Assembly: GCF_000208745.1 (NCBI RefSeq)
Contig: NC_030857.1
Coordinates: 6,993,200 to 7,057,199, forward strand
Reading direction: 5' to 3'
Origin: Theobroma cacao
Lineage: Eukaryota; Streptophyta; Magnoliopsida; Malvales; Malvaceae
DNA: 64,000 nucleotides
A model generated the notes under the pieces. The model did not search any database. It saw only the letters and a program-made list of their open reading frames with translations, and was not told the origin of the DNA. Position 1 is the stretch's first letter, and each line of letters begins with the position of its first letter. Position numbers and translations under genes: made by a program. Shown here one piece after another: positions 25,337 to 38,400 of this stretch.

Positions 25337-26693
25337 GGTCTTATGTTTTAAGCATGTCCTTAGGCATTTGAAAGGCGAGGATATCACATCTTTGCAGTAC
25401 AAAGAGCTGATGGCCATTGAGGATGCCCTTGAGAATGGCCTTGCCTGTGTCCGTGCTAAACAGGCCAGTATTGATTACTTACATTAACACTCTATTTTCC
25501 CCTTAAACATCTCCAAACTATATTTAAGTTAAAGCTGATCATCAATCTCATTTTGGCTCCCTTCTTTTTTTTTGTGTGTGTTACAGATGGACGTCCTTGA
25601 TGTGACAAGGAAAAATGTATGCATATAGTATTATATATAATTACTAGTACTAGTATCTCTGTGACTACAATTGGCTAATTATTTGCTAATTATATTTGGC
25701 TAACTTCTATGCTTTTGGGTGAGTGATTCTCAGACGAAAATGTTAGAGGAGGACAATAAGCAGCTCAATTTCATTGTGGTATTTATTCTCCTATATCTCA
25801 CCTCCTATTTTTTCTATTTACCCAAGTAAGCACTGTTTAATATCTCCTTGTTGACATAGTATCTATGTGTTAATTGCAAGGGAAGAAAAGGGTGATCATA
25901 ACTGATAGTGTGGAAGATTTGTGCCTATAATGAAAATGGCAAGAAGAAGGAACACCTCTATTTGCAAAATCATTCAGAAAGGAAAAAGAAAAAAAGCAAA
26001 ATTATTCAATGAGCTATACAACAAAATTCTAGTAAGGATTTATAAGATGGAAGAGGGAAAAAAATGTCACATGTCACCTTGCTCACCTAGTTTAAACTTT
26101 CATCAGATTAATCTGATTATATTTACCCAAACAAACGAGAGACTTCACATGATAAAAGGGAAAAAGTTGGCGTTGCAACCGAGTGGTGTAATGTCATGTT
26201 AGCTCTAGAGTCTCAGTAGCTAAGAAGCTACCTATCGAGCTCAATGCCTTGCAAAGATTTGTCTATGGGAATAGGAGTATTTGCATTTTGCAGCACCTTG
26301 TTGAGTTGACATATCAAAGCTTCTCTAGCATATACACAGAGGAAACAGTAGTTTTTCTCTAAAGCAGTGGAAAAGAATGTCGACCCTAGACCTAGGATCC
26401 TTGCTATATCAGTGTATATATAAAGGGTCAAAGGCCTAATTTATTCTCCCTCTTTTTTATCCCTATGTAATAAACAGCTTCTTGTCTATCACTCCCATTA
26501 GCTTGTTAATTTTCATGAATGGTTTATAATGAATGTATAATCTCTGATTTTGCAGAATCAACAGCATATAGCTTATGAAAATGCAAGAGAGCAAATGGAC
26601 AACGGATACCAGCGAGCAAGGGACTACAACTCGCAGATCCCTTTCGCCTTCCGTGTGCAGCCTATGCAGCCAAATCTGCAAGAGAGGATGTAA
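24065..26693 (+). CDS. PI: B-class MADS-box transcription factor PISTILLATA/GLOBOSA
   Basis: PI dimerises with AP3/DEF on CArG-box DNA to specify petals and stamens. Seven exons (24065-24252, 24418-24484, 25075-25136 or its copy 25199-25260, 25364-25463, 25587-25616, 25734-25778, 26556-26693) have the family's standard sizes (188, 67, 62, 100, 30, 45, 138 nt), giving 209 aa. The MIKC layout is complete: MADS domain at residues 1-60 ([40 protein letters not shown]), intervening region, K-box at about 85-165 ([40 protein letters not shown]), and the diagnostic C-terminal PI motif ([15 protein letters not shown]). Intron 4 has a GC donor. Exon 3 occurs twice around the window's only N. Using both copies would break the frame (124 nt), so the duplication is probably an assembly fault. 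It lies between pTAC6 and SDG8, unlike in Arabidopsis. Confidence 0.96.
25070..25320 (+). repeat. Direct duplication of PI exon 3 flanking an N (assembly artefact)
   Basis: Bases 25070-25192 and 25194 onward are the same 62-nt exon with the same splice sites and downstream intron, ending in a CT microsatellite. The two copies differ only in CT-run length. A single N at 25193 joins them. Two sequence ends that both stopped at the CT repeat and were joined without merging would look exactly like this. Confidence 0.85.
25464..25586 (+). other. GC-AG intron 4 of PI
   Basis: Exon 4 must be 100 nt (25364-25463, ending AAACAG) to keep frame with exon 5, which starts ATGGACGTCC after TTACAG. The intron therefore starts GCCAGT, a GC donor. 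The only nearby GT (25469) would add 7 nt and shift the frame. Confidence 0.75.
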
Positions 26694-28389
26694 TCATGTT
26701 GTGAGGGGTGGGGCAGATAGCTAGCTGAAGCCTGAAATTCTCTAGCCTGCTTTTCTGATACTAATAACTTTAATTTTCTGCATGTTTCCCAGTGTTTGTG
26801 ATGCTCTTAAACGCATTTCCCTTAACTTTTTAATAAGTTAAAGCCGTATTGCTAGCAACTATGAGCTTGATCTGTGGAGTGTGGACGATCACTATGTCTG
26901 TCTACTTTGAGACCCATTATCTATATGTGTGCTTATCTATTATATATCCACTGGTTTTCTTTTGTGTGTTACCAATCTTCTCGCTTACTTTGAGTTTTCT
27001 TAATTAGTTACTTTATTAAGATTATTGAGTTGGGATGTAGTTGCCAAATTTTGCTATTGGATATGATATTTATTGATTTTATTTTCCTTTATTTAGAGGT
27101 TAATTAATTATAAATATGCAATCATTATAAACTCATTTTTTACTATGTTTGTAAATGATATCACTATTATTACTATTATTCACACACGCGCATATATATA
27201 TATATATATATATGTAATTGACAAAAATAATCATAATTGTTTCATTATATTTCTAAATTATCATTTCAAATATTTTTTTTATTTAATATTGATAATATTT
27301 TTCTAATTAGTAAATACAAGAATTCTAATTGCATCTAATAAATTTCATTAAAATTTTTTCTATAAATATTAATCAAATTTATCTAATTTATGACTATCAT
27401 TAAAAAATATTTTTGTTGATTTCTAATAGTATTATATGATTTATAGATTAATACTGCATACATTGAATTATATATAATTGAAATATTAATCTTCTTATAT
27501 ATATAATTATAAAATTACTTTTACACTTAAGAAATACTAGTATTTTACATATAATTATTATTTTAATATTAAATAAAAAATAAGTATTCAATTTTCAATG
27601 CTACAACAATAAATATCAATATATATATATATATAGATATATATATTTCTTCTTAAAATTAGTGTGCAACTTTATGTATGATGCGGATATAAAATATTAT
27701 AAAGTTGAACCCGAACTTTTCAATGGCAATTTTATTAATAGCTTGATATTTATTTTTAAATATTAAGATTTAATTTCCACAAGCTTGATGTGAATGCAAG
27801 GCCAGCTAAGTGTGATTTAATTTAGCCCTTTGGTAGTTTAATTTCATACTTGTTAATGTCATCATACTTATTTACGTAAATATGGCACGTGAGAATAGTA
27901 AAGAAAAATAATGATGTAAAGCATTCCTTACATGCAACTCAACGTGCCACTTTAATTAACCTTTATTCTTAATTCTCACCTAATCTTTTAATTTAAAATA
28001 TATAAAAAAAAAGTTTGCTCTATGCAACAAGATATATATCTTATGCCACGCTTGATGCCGTGATGGTATATATATGTATGTTTCATGTCACACCTTTTTG
28101 TGTTACGTAATTACAAACAACTCTTTTCATCTTTTCATAGCCAAATATGTGCATACACATGAATCATATGTCCATGCACAAGCAAATTAATGTTAGAACA
28201 ATTTCAAAACAAATTGGTGTCAATTTCATTTTCTATCAATGAAGCCATAAAACACTATGAGCTATAAATATATATTTATCATTAAAATTAAAATACTCAA
28301 TAAAAATTAAACAAGTTTATATAATTATCATAAGTCCACTTAATAATTATCTTAAACTTTTTAAATATAACTTAATTGACATATAACTT
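26694..28389. other. PI 3' UTR and AT-rich spacer
   Basis: The first 250 bases are probably PI 3' UTR. The remainder is AT-rich with short TA microsatellites at about 27189-27213 and 27619-27646. There is no gene, RNA hairpin of note or coding frame. Confidence 0.45.
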
Positions 28390-28551
28390 AATCCACTGAA
28401 TATTAAGATCATTGATTAAAACGTTATTTGTTATTTTTATATTCACATGGTATTGAGATAGAAAGTGAAATTATTTAATTTAAAATAAAAATATAAAAAT
28501 AAAATAAATAAAAATTTATTTAAATAATTTAAATATTTTTTAAATATTATG
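28390..28551. mobile_element. Palindromic AT-rich MITE-like element, copy 3 (internally deleted)
   Basis: The left part matches the inner-left region of copy 5 (ATTTTTATATTCACATGGTATTGAGATAGAAAGTGAAA against its TCTACATGGTACT region). It then jumps directly to the right arm (TTAATTTAAAATAAAAATAT ... TTTTTTAAATATTATG). The outer left arm and most of the core are missing. Confidence 0.55.
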
Positions 28552-29490
28552 TTCAAAAAAACTTTAACCCCCTAGCCTTTATTAATATTCTTATCCTTGT
28601 TGCGGGTGAATTCGAAGTTGTAGCATGTTATCGGACGCCTTTACCAACAAAAGCAGAAAAAACACAAAAAAAAACTAAAAACTAAATTGCAGACTCCAAG
28701 GTAAAAGGATTCTTTTTTTGATATGACTAAAACACCCATAAAAAATACACGTGTAAAAAGGAGAGAGAAGGGAGTGAGGCTGTCCCGATCAAACTCGGGC
28801 GAGTAGATTGTTCACCTAATCAAAGCAGAAAAGGTCAAAATTGATATTTTAATAACGATCTCGCCTCCCTCCCTTCCCTTTTTTTTTTTTTTCCTCTTTC
28901 GCTTTTTCTCGTGCTAAACTGTTAACAGCGCCACCGAATTCTTTCTCTCTCTCAAACAGTTTTTTTAAGGAAAAGAAAATAGTATAAAAAAATTAAAAAT
29001 ATAAAAGGACCTTTTCTTCCTTCTTCAACGGCCTGGTTCCTCTTCTCTCTAACAGGTATATTTTTTAGTTTCTCTATTTTCTTTAATTTTTTTCTTTGTG
29101 GTTAATTTTTTCAATGTATTATCCGTTTATTTTTCTTCGTAGTTATGTTTTTCTATCTGCATTAGTGTTTAGATTCTGAGATTCGCGGTTTTTGGATTCT
29201 GCAGAGAAAGGGATTCTAGGGTTTTTTGAGTTTTTCCTCAGAGCGAGTTTTGACGAAGGTATTGTTTTTCCTTTTTTTTTTGGAAGATTTTATTGGGAAG
29301 GATATGGTTAGAAAAAGGGAGGTAGGGATTCGTGGGCGGTCAATTTGAGGGTGCATTGTTTTGGTTAAGGGGATATGATTGATTTTTATTATTGGGTCAA
29401 AGTTTTCTTTTGCTTTTTTTCACTTTTTTTGTGGGTTTGGTGTATGGTTTTGCTTCATTGTTGATACTATTTTTTGGAAAAAAGCCGGAG
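28552..29490 (+). promoter_or_regulatory. SDG8 promoter and 5' leader with likely leader introns
   Basis: CT-rich promoter/leader sequence (28860-29055) precedes a good donor at 29056 (AACAG/GTATA) and an acceptor at 29204 (TTCTGCAG). A second donor follows at 29259 (GACGAAG/GTATTG). This suggests one or two introns in the 5' UTR of the SDG8 gene, with the coding start at 29491. The second acceptor is unclear. The frame is open upstream to 29392 but has no ATG before 29491. Confidence 0.5.
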
Positions 29491-32400
29491 ATGGGTTTGT
29501 GCGAGAATAGGACCTTGGTTGATGAACCTTTGCGTGAAGTTGCTGCTACAGAGCAACATTCGTGCACAGAGTTGATGGGAAACCTTGTGCCTCAGCAGCG
29601 GGATTGCATTGTGTTTGATCCTAACGGGGATTGTGCTGGTGAACCGAGTGAAGATGAAAATACTGATTGTGAAAGGTCTAGGGATATTGATTGCAGAGAT
29701 GGAATAAAGGGTGAGTGCAAGAATGTGGTTGGTTTTGGCTTGAAGGGATTGATGGGTGATGAATGTTGTGACAGCACAATTTGTTTGAAAAAAAATGAGT
29801 GTGAAAATGTCTATAGTTCTTGTTCAAAAGAATTGATGGGTGATAATATTGTTTTCTCAGAAAATAATCAGGATGTGGATGATTCTGACTTGAAGGAATT
29901 GGTGGACAATAGGTGCAATGATAGTGTGGTTTGTTTGGAAGAAAATCGGGGTGAAAGTGTGGATGGTTCTAGTTCAAAGGAATTGATGGGTGAAAGGAAC
30001 AGGGATAGTGCAGTTTTCTCAAATGAACATCTGGGTGAGAATGTGGATGGTTCTTTTTCAGATGTCTTGATGGGTGATAGGTGTGGTGATAGTACAGTTT
30101 GCTTGAATGAGAATCAGGGTGAGAATGTGGATGGTTCTTTTTCAGATGTCTTGATGGGTGATAGGTGTGGTGATAGTACAGTTTCCTCCAATGAGGATCA
30201 GGGTGAGAACGTAGATTGTGCTGGCTCCAAGGAATTGATTAGTTATAAGGATGGTCATAGCGTGGTATGCTTGAATGAAAATCAGTCTGAGAATGTGGAT
30301 GGTTCTGGTTCAAAGGAAATGATGGATGATAGGTGTGGTGACGGTGTGGTTTGTTTGAATGATAATCAGGGTGAAAATGTAGATGGTTCTGGTCCAGAGG
30401 AATTGATTGGTGATGGTGATAGCACAGGTTATTCAAATGAAAATCAGGAAAATGTAGATCGTTCTGGTTCAAAGGAATGGATGGGTGATAGTATCAGTGA
30501 TAATGTGGTTTGTTTCAATGAAAATCAGGGTAATGTTGATGTTAATGATTCAGAAACTGATCTGTTGTGCTTGAAAAACAGAGGAATTTCAGGTGAAGAT
30601 GGTCCAACTGCTGTGGATGGATGTTATCAGGATGAAAATACTGCTTGTTTGAGCAGTGGCATGGAGATTTCTATAGATCAGATGAGAGGAATTGATGAAA
30701 ATGTGGTTGGTTGGATGTTAAAAGAATGCATTGACATTCAAGGTGGGGTTTGTTTGATTGAGAATCTGGGTAAAGTTGATCATCACAACTCAGAAAATGA
30801 TACTTCACAGGACACTGAAATGCCATCAGAATTGAAAACAGTGGCTACTTCACCTAGAAATTGTGTTAAACAGGATAAGGAGAAGGATGATGAGAGTGTC
30901 AGTGGTTCCACTCAGCAGGGGGCCATGGAAGATGGGGAAGAAAAGTGTGAAGAGGAAAATGATGTGCTTAAAAGGACGGGGGCTGATGTTCCGAACCAAA
31001 TATTGCCTTCGCAAAAGAGTGAAGTGCCTTTTGAGTTAATAAGTGTAACAGGTGATTTTGTGAGTAGTAGTGACTGGCATAACCAGAAAGATGATCTGAG
31101 TAGTAGTGATCTCTCATTGGAAAGTTTTACTAAACCTGTGGAAACTAAACGTACGGATGATATATGCATTGAGTTATTGGCTTCAAAGGGTTGCTTGAGT
31201 ACATTGGAAACATTACATAGGGCTGAATCATTGGGCACCCATCAGAATGCACAAACTGACAATAAGAATGTTAATGGTCAATCAAAAAATGGTGTTGCAG
31301 AGGTTTTTGAGAAGAGGGCTGCTGTAACTGCAGGTACAAAGGTTGAGACTCCCAGTGAAATTATAAATGCAGAAGAAAATGGCTGCAATTCAAAAGGGGA
31401 TTCTTTTGAGCTAGGTGCAAACTGTCTTGGTGATAGATCAGATTCTCTGTCATGTCAGCTCTTTGATGTTGTTGAAAATGGCTTGTCTGAGAGGTTGGAT
31501 CCAGTAGATATTTTGGCAAAGGATGCCTGTGCTGCGATTAGTTCTAGCAGTTCAATTGACTGTTCCAGACAAAGAGAAAATGAAGGAAAGGATGTTGTCA
31601 AGGTTGATTGTGTTTCAGACACTAAGCATCATCCTGCCACATCTTCCTCATCTCGAAGAGGCAGCAGAAAAAGCAAATCAAGCCGAAAGGCTCCGGCGAA
31701 AAGGATTGCCAGGTACTGCAGGAAGACGAAGCTGGCAAACCCACATGAAAGTATTGAATTTATTTTCAGAGCTTCAAGGAAGAAGAGAAGCTGTTCATCC
31801 AAACCAGCTCGTGCTTCTGACTGGGGATTGTTGAGTAATATTACACAATTTCTTGAGCAGTATCATGAGCCTGGGTGTAATGAAGTGCCGAATCAAGAAC
31901 GGTCCAAAGCTGGGGGTGGCCGAGCAAGTGGGAAACGGAGCAAAAATCGGGCTGGTAAAAGCAGAAAAGGGTCAAGTGGGATAAGTAACACTTCAACCAA
32001 TTGCCTACGTTTGAAGATCAAAGTGGGCAAGGAAGTTGCTTCAATTAATCTGAATAGTGTGGTTACAGAATCGGTTGATCCATCAGTTTCTGTTGATACT
32101 TCTTTTAATAATCATGGGAAAGAAACCAGTTTTCAATGTCCAAAATTAGTTAATGTTGTTGAAGATAAAGTAGGGAAACTGGAAAGTGAAAGGCAGTTGC
32201 AGTTTAAGGAGGACTTAGAAAAGGTGAAAACATGCTCAGATGCTTCTATTATGGATCTAAAACTAGCACATAAGGTTGTGGAGAGTGCTGAAAATCTTGA
32301 AAAGTCTGCTGAAGATGCTGCAGATAATTACCCTGTAAGTCTGTCTGATGCGGTGGCTGAAGCATCTGGGGAAGTTGTAGAGAACAAGTACATTGATCCT

Positions 32401-35400
32401 GGAACTTCACCAGATTCCGAAGTAATCAATTTAGTTCCTGATGCCCGAGTTGGTTCAATACACCAAGAAGAGTCACATAATACTGTCTTGAATACTTCTG
32501 GAGCGCTTGCTTCTGCTGGAGGTGTTAAGAGTAGTAAGAGTAGCAAGCGGGGAAAGAAGGATAATCATAAATCTCCTGGTGTAGCCAGTGCAAGGAAATC
32601 TAAATCATCAAAGAATTGCAGAGGCAAACAAAAAACAACAGTTAATGGATTTTGCTCTAGCGGAGCTCTTACTTCATCCACTGGTGCAAATTCTTCAAGA
32701 GAGAATGGGCTTGGTGTCTCTGAAGAGGCTATGAAAGTGGAAATTGCTACGGATGCTAAAGCATGTTGCAGTCCTGATATTCCAGATACAAAGAACACTA
32801 AGAATTTGTCTTCCTCTAAACACAAGCGGAATCAACCTTCCAAAAGCTCAAAATCTCAGGGAGTGAGCAAGGGAAAGTCCAGAGTCTCTGATTCAGCAAG
32901 GAGCAGGAAAGGAAATGCTTGTAAGCAGAAAGGGGATGAATTGAAGTCAGTTAGTAAGACCAAAGTAAAGAAGAAAGGCTTTGACAAAGACATTGTTGCC
33001 AGAGGAGGAAGGCACCCACTAACAGGTACTGGAACTATAAGGATATAGATTACTGATTCTTCCCTTCTCTGTTTTTCTCATGTCATTATTATTAGTTTTT
33101 ATCACTTTAATCTTTTCACATATTAGTTGTCATTGTTATTCCTTGCCAATGGGATAAATTTTTCAGATTAGAGGAAATTGGAGTTGTATTAACTTTACAA
33201 TAGTTGATATTGCAGGAAATCACATTTCAGATAATATTGAGATCCCAAATACCAGCAACAGTATTGCATTGGCAGACATGATTAATGTTGACTTGGTATC
33301 AGATGGTACCATGGAGCAGTGTACACAGCCTGATAATGCTTGGGTGCGTTGTGATGATTGTCATAAGTGGCGGCGAATACCAGTTGCACTTGTAAAGTCA
33401 ATTGATGAAGCATGCCGTTGGTATGCTGCCATTCATACATCTACTTATCATCTTAGATATGCAATTTATGTATAACCTGTTATTTTGTGCATATTTTTCC
33501 CATGTTTGATTTGTTGGCTCTTAAAAGATTGAGAACAGCCAGTCACTTGGTCCTAACACATAAATGGTATAAGAAGGGTCATTTATTTATCCACAGATCA
33601 GATCTTATGAATTGCAATGATCAGATGTGTTATTAACCTATGGATCTTGCATAGTTTAATCACCCAACTCATGCTTTTTTCAACCAATTTCTGGTATCTA
33701 CAGTATTAGGAATGGGGTGTTGCTTTCAACCAGGTTTTGATTTGCCTTTGGGGCTTATGTTGCTTCCTTCGTTTAGTGAATTTATAGAAAATGCTTGGTA
33801 AATATTTATACATTTTTTAGGGCTGTATTACAGTGACTTATAACACACTTGGCCACCTTTAGTTTCATTCTCAAAATTCTAACTGTTGCATGTTACTGCT
33901 TATATGTAAGACAAATGGGTTTCAACTCCACATGCAGACATTCCCAACATCATTCTCTTTTGTTTATCTGCCTCTTGTTGTCTCACGCTTTCTTCACTTT
34001 AAAAAGTATTGACTCAATGAGGAAGAGGTGCATTGTGCAATGATTGTTCCTTTAGGAAGAACAATATCTGATGTTTTATTTAATAGTTTGTAGAGAATAA
34101 AGTACTATTAACATTTTAAATATTTTAGTTTTGATATTGGTCAATGATTATGATATACTTTTAGATGAAACAACTTCTAGTTGATAAGAGAACTTGTTCA
34201 GGGATGGCTGCCCATCTCACTATGCAGTGATTTTAGATCAAGGGCATTCTATGCTTCAAATTTTTGTTTTTATTGGCCAGTAAAGGATAGTTAAAGATCA
34301 GTGTTTAACATATTAGTCCTTTTGCTCTTAATAGACAGATTTGTTCATTAGCAATTGCAAGACAAAGCTTGTATCTAAATTCTCTGACAAAATCTCCTGT
34401 CATGCTGGACCTAAAGTTCTCTTGGCTATTTAACAGGTGTCTTGGTTGATGAATAAACAAGTTAGTTTTGAATTTTATTTAACTGTTCAAAAGATGGAGC
34501 TGGTGAATATTTTCAGCTTGCTGTATTTAAAATTTTCCTTTTCTTCCCTGTCGACAGGCAGACCATAGTCATGTTTTCACATATATTCTATGAACTGACT
34601 TGGATTTTATATCTTCACTTGCCTGAAGCACCTTGCATTGAACTTTTCTTGAATCCCAGAACTCTAAGTCGCACTTTAGTCAAGCTAAATCAGGATGCTT
34701 TTGACATCTATGATTAATGCATTTTTTTTTCTAAAATAGAAAAAGTGGGGAGAACCATTATCGTGCATGGCTTTGCAGTGTTCAACTCTCTGTGCAGTTA
34801 GATTTAACCCTTGGACCATTTAGAAAAAGTTCTAATCATGGAAGTCATGTCAGAATGATAACCTTTTATCCTATCTGTGTGAAGTCCACCTTTTGTCCTC
34901 AGAAGTCTTCTTTATGCTTTTGGGATTCCTTGGCCTTCAGATTGTTTGTATAGAAGACTTGGTTCACCTGTAGTGGTTGTGGTTTGTTGAATTTCACCTA
35001 GGCCTAAAGCATACTCCACAACTTGCAGAAACACAATTGGGTGTTCTTCTAATGATCTTAGACTCTTAGTCTTCATAAAATGTGGTATCTTGTATCTGAT
35101 CAGATGTTTTCTCTTCTGGCTGATCTTAATGATATGTTTGCCATTTCAAGTGTTTTCTCATTCTGTATCTTATTTTCCCCATTACCTTGGAAGTAGTTTA
35201 GATACATAAAAACTGTCATCTCTTTGTCTTTCCTCATGTTTTTGACCTATCTTCTAAGGCATTGGTGATTTTTGTCTGGTTTCACTGAGAAAGGCAGTCT
35301 GATGTCTTAATTGGAATTTTTTGTTATTTACTTGGAAGGGTCTGTGGGGACAACGTGGATAAAGCATTTGCTGATTGCTCAATCCCTCAAGAGAAGTCCA

Positions 35401-38400
35401 ATGCAGATATTAATGCAGACTTGGGCATATCAGATGCTGAGGAAGATGGTTGTGATGGTTTAAATTATAAGGAACTGGAGAAGGGATTTGAAAGTAAACA
35501 TATGACCGGTATTAATTGTTGCTGTTGATAGCCAAACTGCTTGACTAAATTGTAGATAGAAATGTTTTTGGTTTAGTATAATGATTCTTTTTTCTCCTGC
35601 TTCGTTCCTTTTTGATATTTTAATTCTAACACACTTTCCAATTGTTGCAGTGCCACCAACATCACATTTTTGGCGTATTGATAGTAATTGGTTTTTGCAC
35701 CGTGGCCGTAAAACTCAAACCATTGATGAGGTCTGAACCTAAGTTGATTAATTAAATAGTTATATGCTATTTAGTGTGTTGCTGAATTTTTTCATTGTTG
35801 TTAGTATAATCATTCATTATTTATTGTAATGATAATAATGATTAGAGGCTTCCTTTAATAACTTCAATATGAAAAAATAGTTCAGACTGTAAGATGAAAT
35901 ATTTTAGTTTTAACAAATGGAGGAGGTACTTCTAAAGGTTATTAACCAACAGCAGTTTGAAGATCTGTTGTCATGATTCAAAGAAAATGCAGGGAGATAG
36001 TATAGGAAAATACATTTAACTTGCTTATTAGATGCATTATGAGTTTATCTGGAAGCGTATTAATCTTTTCAGGTCTTGTAAATCTTGTTTTTTTCCACCT
36101 TGTCACAAAGATTTTATGCTGACATAGTGAAGTCAAGCGATAATTTTTTAATGTAGTTTACTGAGGAAGTGATTAATCCCAATAGGTGGCTCCTCGTCTA
36201 TTTCTTCCTCTTCTTCCTTTTTGAAGGGGAGGGGGGAGTTTTTTCTATGTTTTAACTACCTTGACACCTTCTTCACTTGTTCTAGTTTAATATCTAGGCC
36301 ACACAAATGAGTTAGGGTTTCTCCATTACTTAAAATCTCCCCTCCTAAGTCCTTGGTGAAGCTAGAATTTGATCCCATGTCTTGGGTACAATGCTAACAT
36401 ACTTAATTTGTTGAGCTTGTTTACACCATTCTATTCTTGCTTTAGTTATCTTTCAATGTGACACAAATATTGGTATATGGGCTTTCATTAAATTGGACTA
36501 AAATAAGTGCTCAGATTAACTTTTCTCTGATTATATCATTGCTAGTTTGATAATTTTTTGGTTATGTTGTTCGGGCATGTGTTTTTGCAATTAACATCTC
36601 AGTTAATTTGGAGCAGATAATGGTTTGCCATTGCAAACGACCTCCAGATGGTAAGCTTGGTTGTGGGGATGAATGCCTGAATCGAATGCTGAACATTGAA
36701 TGTGTCCAAGGCACCTGTCCATGCGGGGACCTATGTTCAAATCAACAGGTTCTTCCACTGTTTTTAGTAGATGACAATGACAATATATATGCCGTATATA
36801 TATTCTTGTGTGTGAGTCTGTTTCTGAAACGATTGTTTTTGGAAGAGAATGTTATTTTATTCCAAACTTTTATTTTGCAGTTCCAGAAACGCAAATATGC
36901 AAAAATGAAATGGGACAGATTTGGTAGGAAAGGTTTTGGGCTGAGGACGCTTGAGGATATATCTGCTAGCCAGTTCCTTATTGAATACGTTGGAGAGGTA
37001 TTTTATTATTTTTATGCTTGTTGATTTGTAGCAGACTTGTTGGAAGAATAGTCAAATTCAAATCATGGCCATTTTAGAACTGGTTTTTTTATTTGTTCAA
37101 GTAAATGGTAATATATGTGGCAATTAGGCAGGTCGAGTCAGGTCATTTTTGGTCAAAGGAAATTCAGGTCATTTTTGAGTTTGGATTGTTTCGGGTTTAG
37201 GTCATTCAGGTAATTCAGGTTCAAGTCATTTATGTTCAAGTTGTTGACTTTTAAAGTCAAATCGAATTGGATTGTGATAGATTTTTCTAATTCCAGTCAT
37301 TTCAGATTAGTTTGGTTCAGGTCAAATTCGGATTAGAGCCATTTTGAATTCAGGTCATTCTGGGTTTGGACCATTTTGAGTTCAGGTTGTTCTCAAATTC
37401 AGGTCATTTTGGGTTCGAGTTGTTGACTTTTTTGTCAAATTGAGTTGGGATGGGTTTAGGTAGGCTAGGCAGGTTTTTTGAGTTCGGGTCAACTTTGCCA
37501 GCTCTAAATGGTACCTTTAAGTAAACCACAGTCATAATGAAGACTGTTCAGGCTTCCACCTCTTGCTGTACTTTTCTGGAAAAAGCACCAAATATATTGT
37601 CAAATGGTTTGGCATAATAAGCATGTTTAAGGCATTGTTCTGCTGTGTCATTGCTAGCTAGTTGAGCTTCATTATTTAGTCGATATAATGTATGAACTGT
37701 CTTAAGCAGTGAGTAAGGTCTCTTTTATGTTAATATTCTTAACAATGGGAATTAAGTATTCATATCTTGGAGGAAGGATAAAAGTTGGGTGTATCTAGTT
37801 AGTATTGTGATCCCTCGATTATTTTAAGAGTCATATTTTACCATGTGGACTGTTGGGTTTTTGTGTAAGCCATTTATCAACCCTGGTAGAAAACCAAGCA
37901 GGTTAGCCTTAGCCTGTTCTTGTCACACTCTTCTGAAAGTTCCTCATGCTTTTCATGATGTAAAAGTCACATTTGTTGAAGGCTAGTTGTGCCTGATCCA
38001 TAATTCACCCTTTTTTTATAGTTTGCTTATTATATAGATGAAATAATTCTCATTGTCCTGGTGTTTGGAGTATATGAAGAGTGGGCATGCATAAGATGCC
38101 GATTCTATGTTGTAGCAATTTTTAATATTTGTATTTACCGTGGTAATTGAATTATGTGGTTCATCAGGTGCTTGATATGCAAGCTTATGAGGCTCGGCAA
38201 AAGGAGTATGCTTCTAGGGGTCAGAGGCATTTCTATTTCATGACATTGAATGGCAGTGAGGTTTGGATATTCCCTTTACCCTTTTTCAAATTTTTTTTTA
38301 TTATTTATATTTTGCAAACATAATATGACTATTAAATTGCATATGGTAGTACAAAAGTCCACATGAAGCGAAGAGAGTTTGCATTTTCTCCTGCCTGCAT

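Noticed and set aside
29392..29490. Upstream extension of the SDG8 frame
   Set aside because: The frame is open but begins with TTG. The extension would encode a Phe/Leu-rich stretch implausible for a nuclear protein, and the first in-frame ATG is at 29491.
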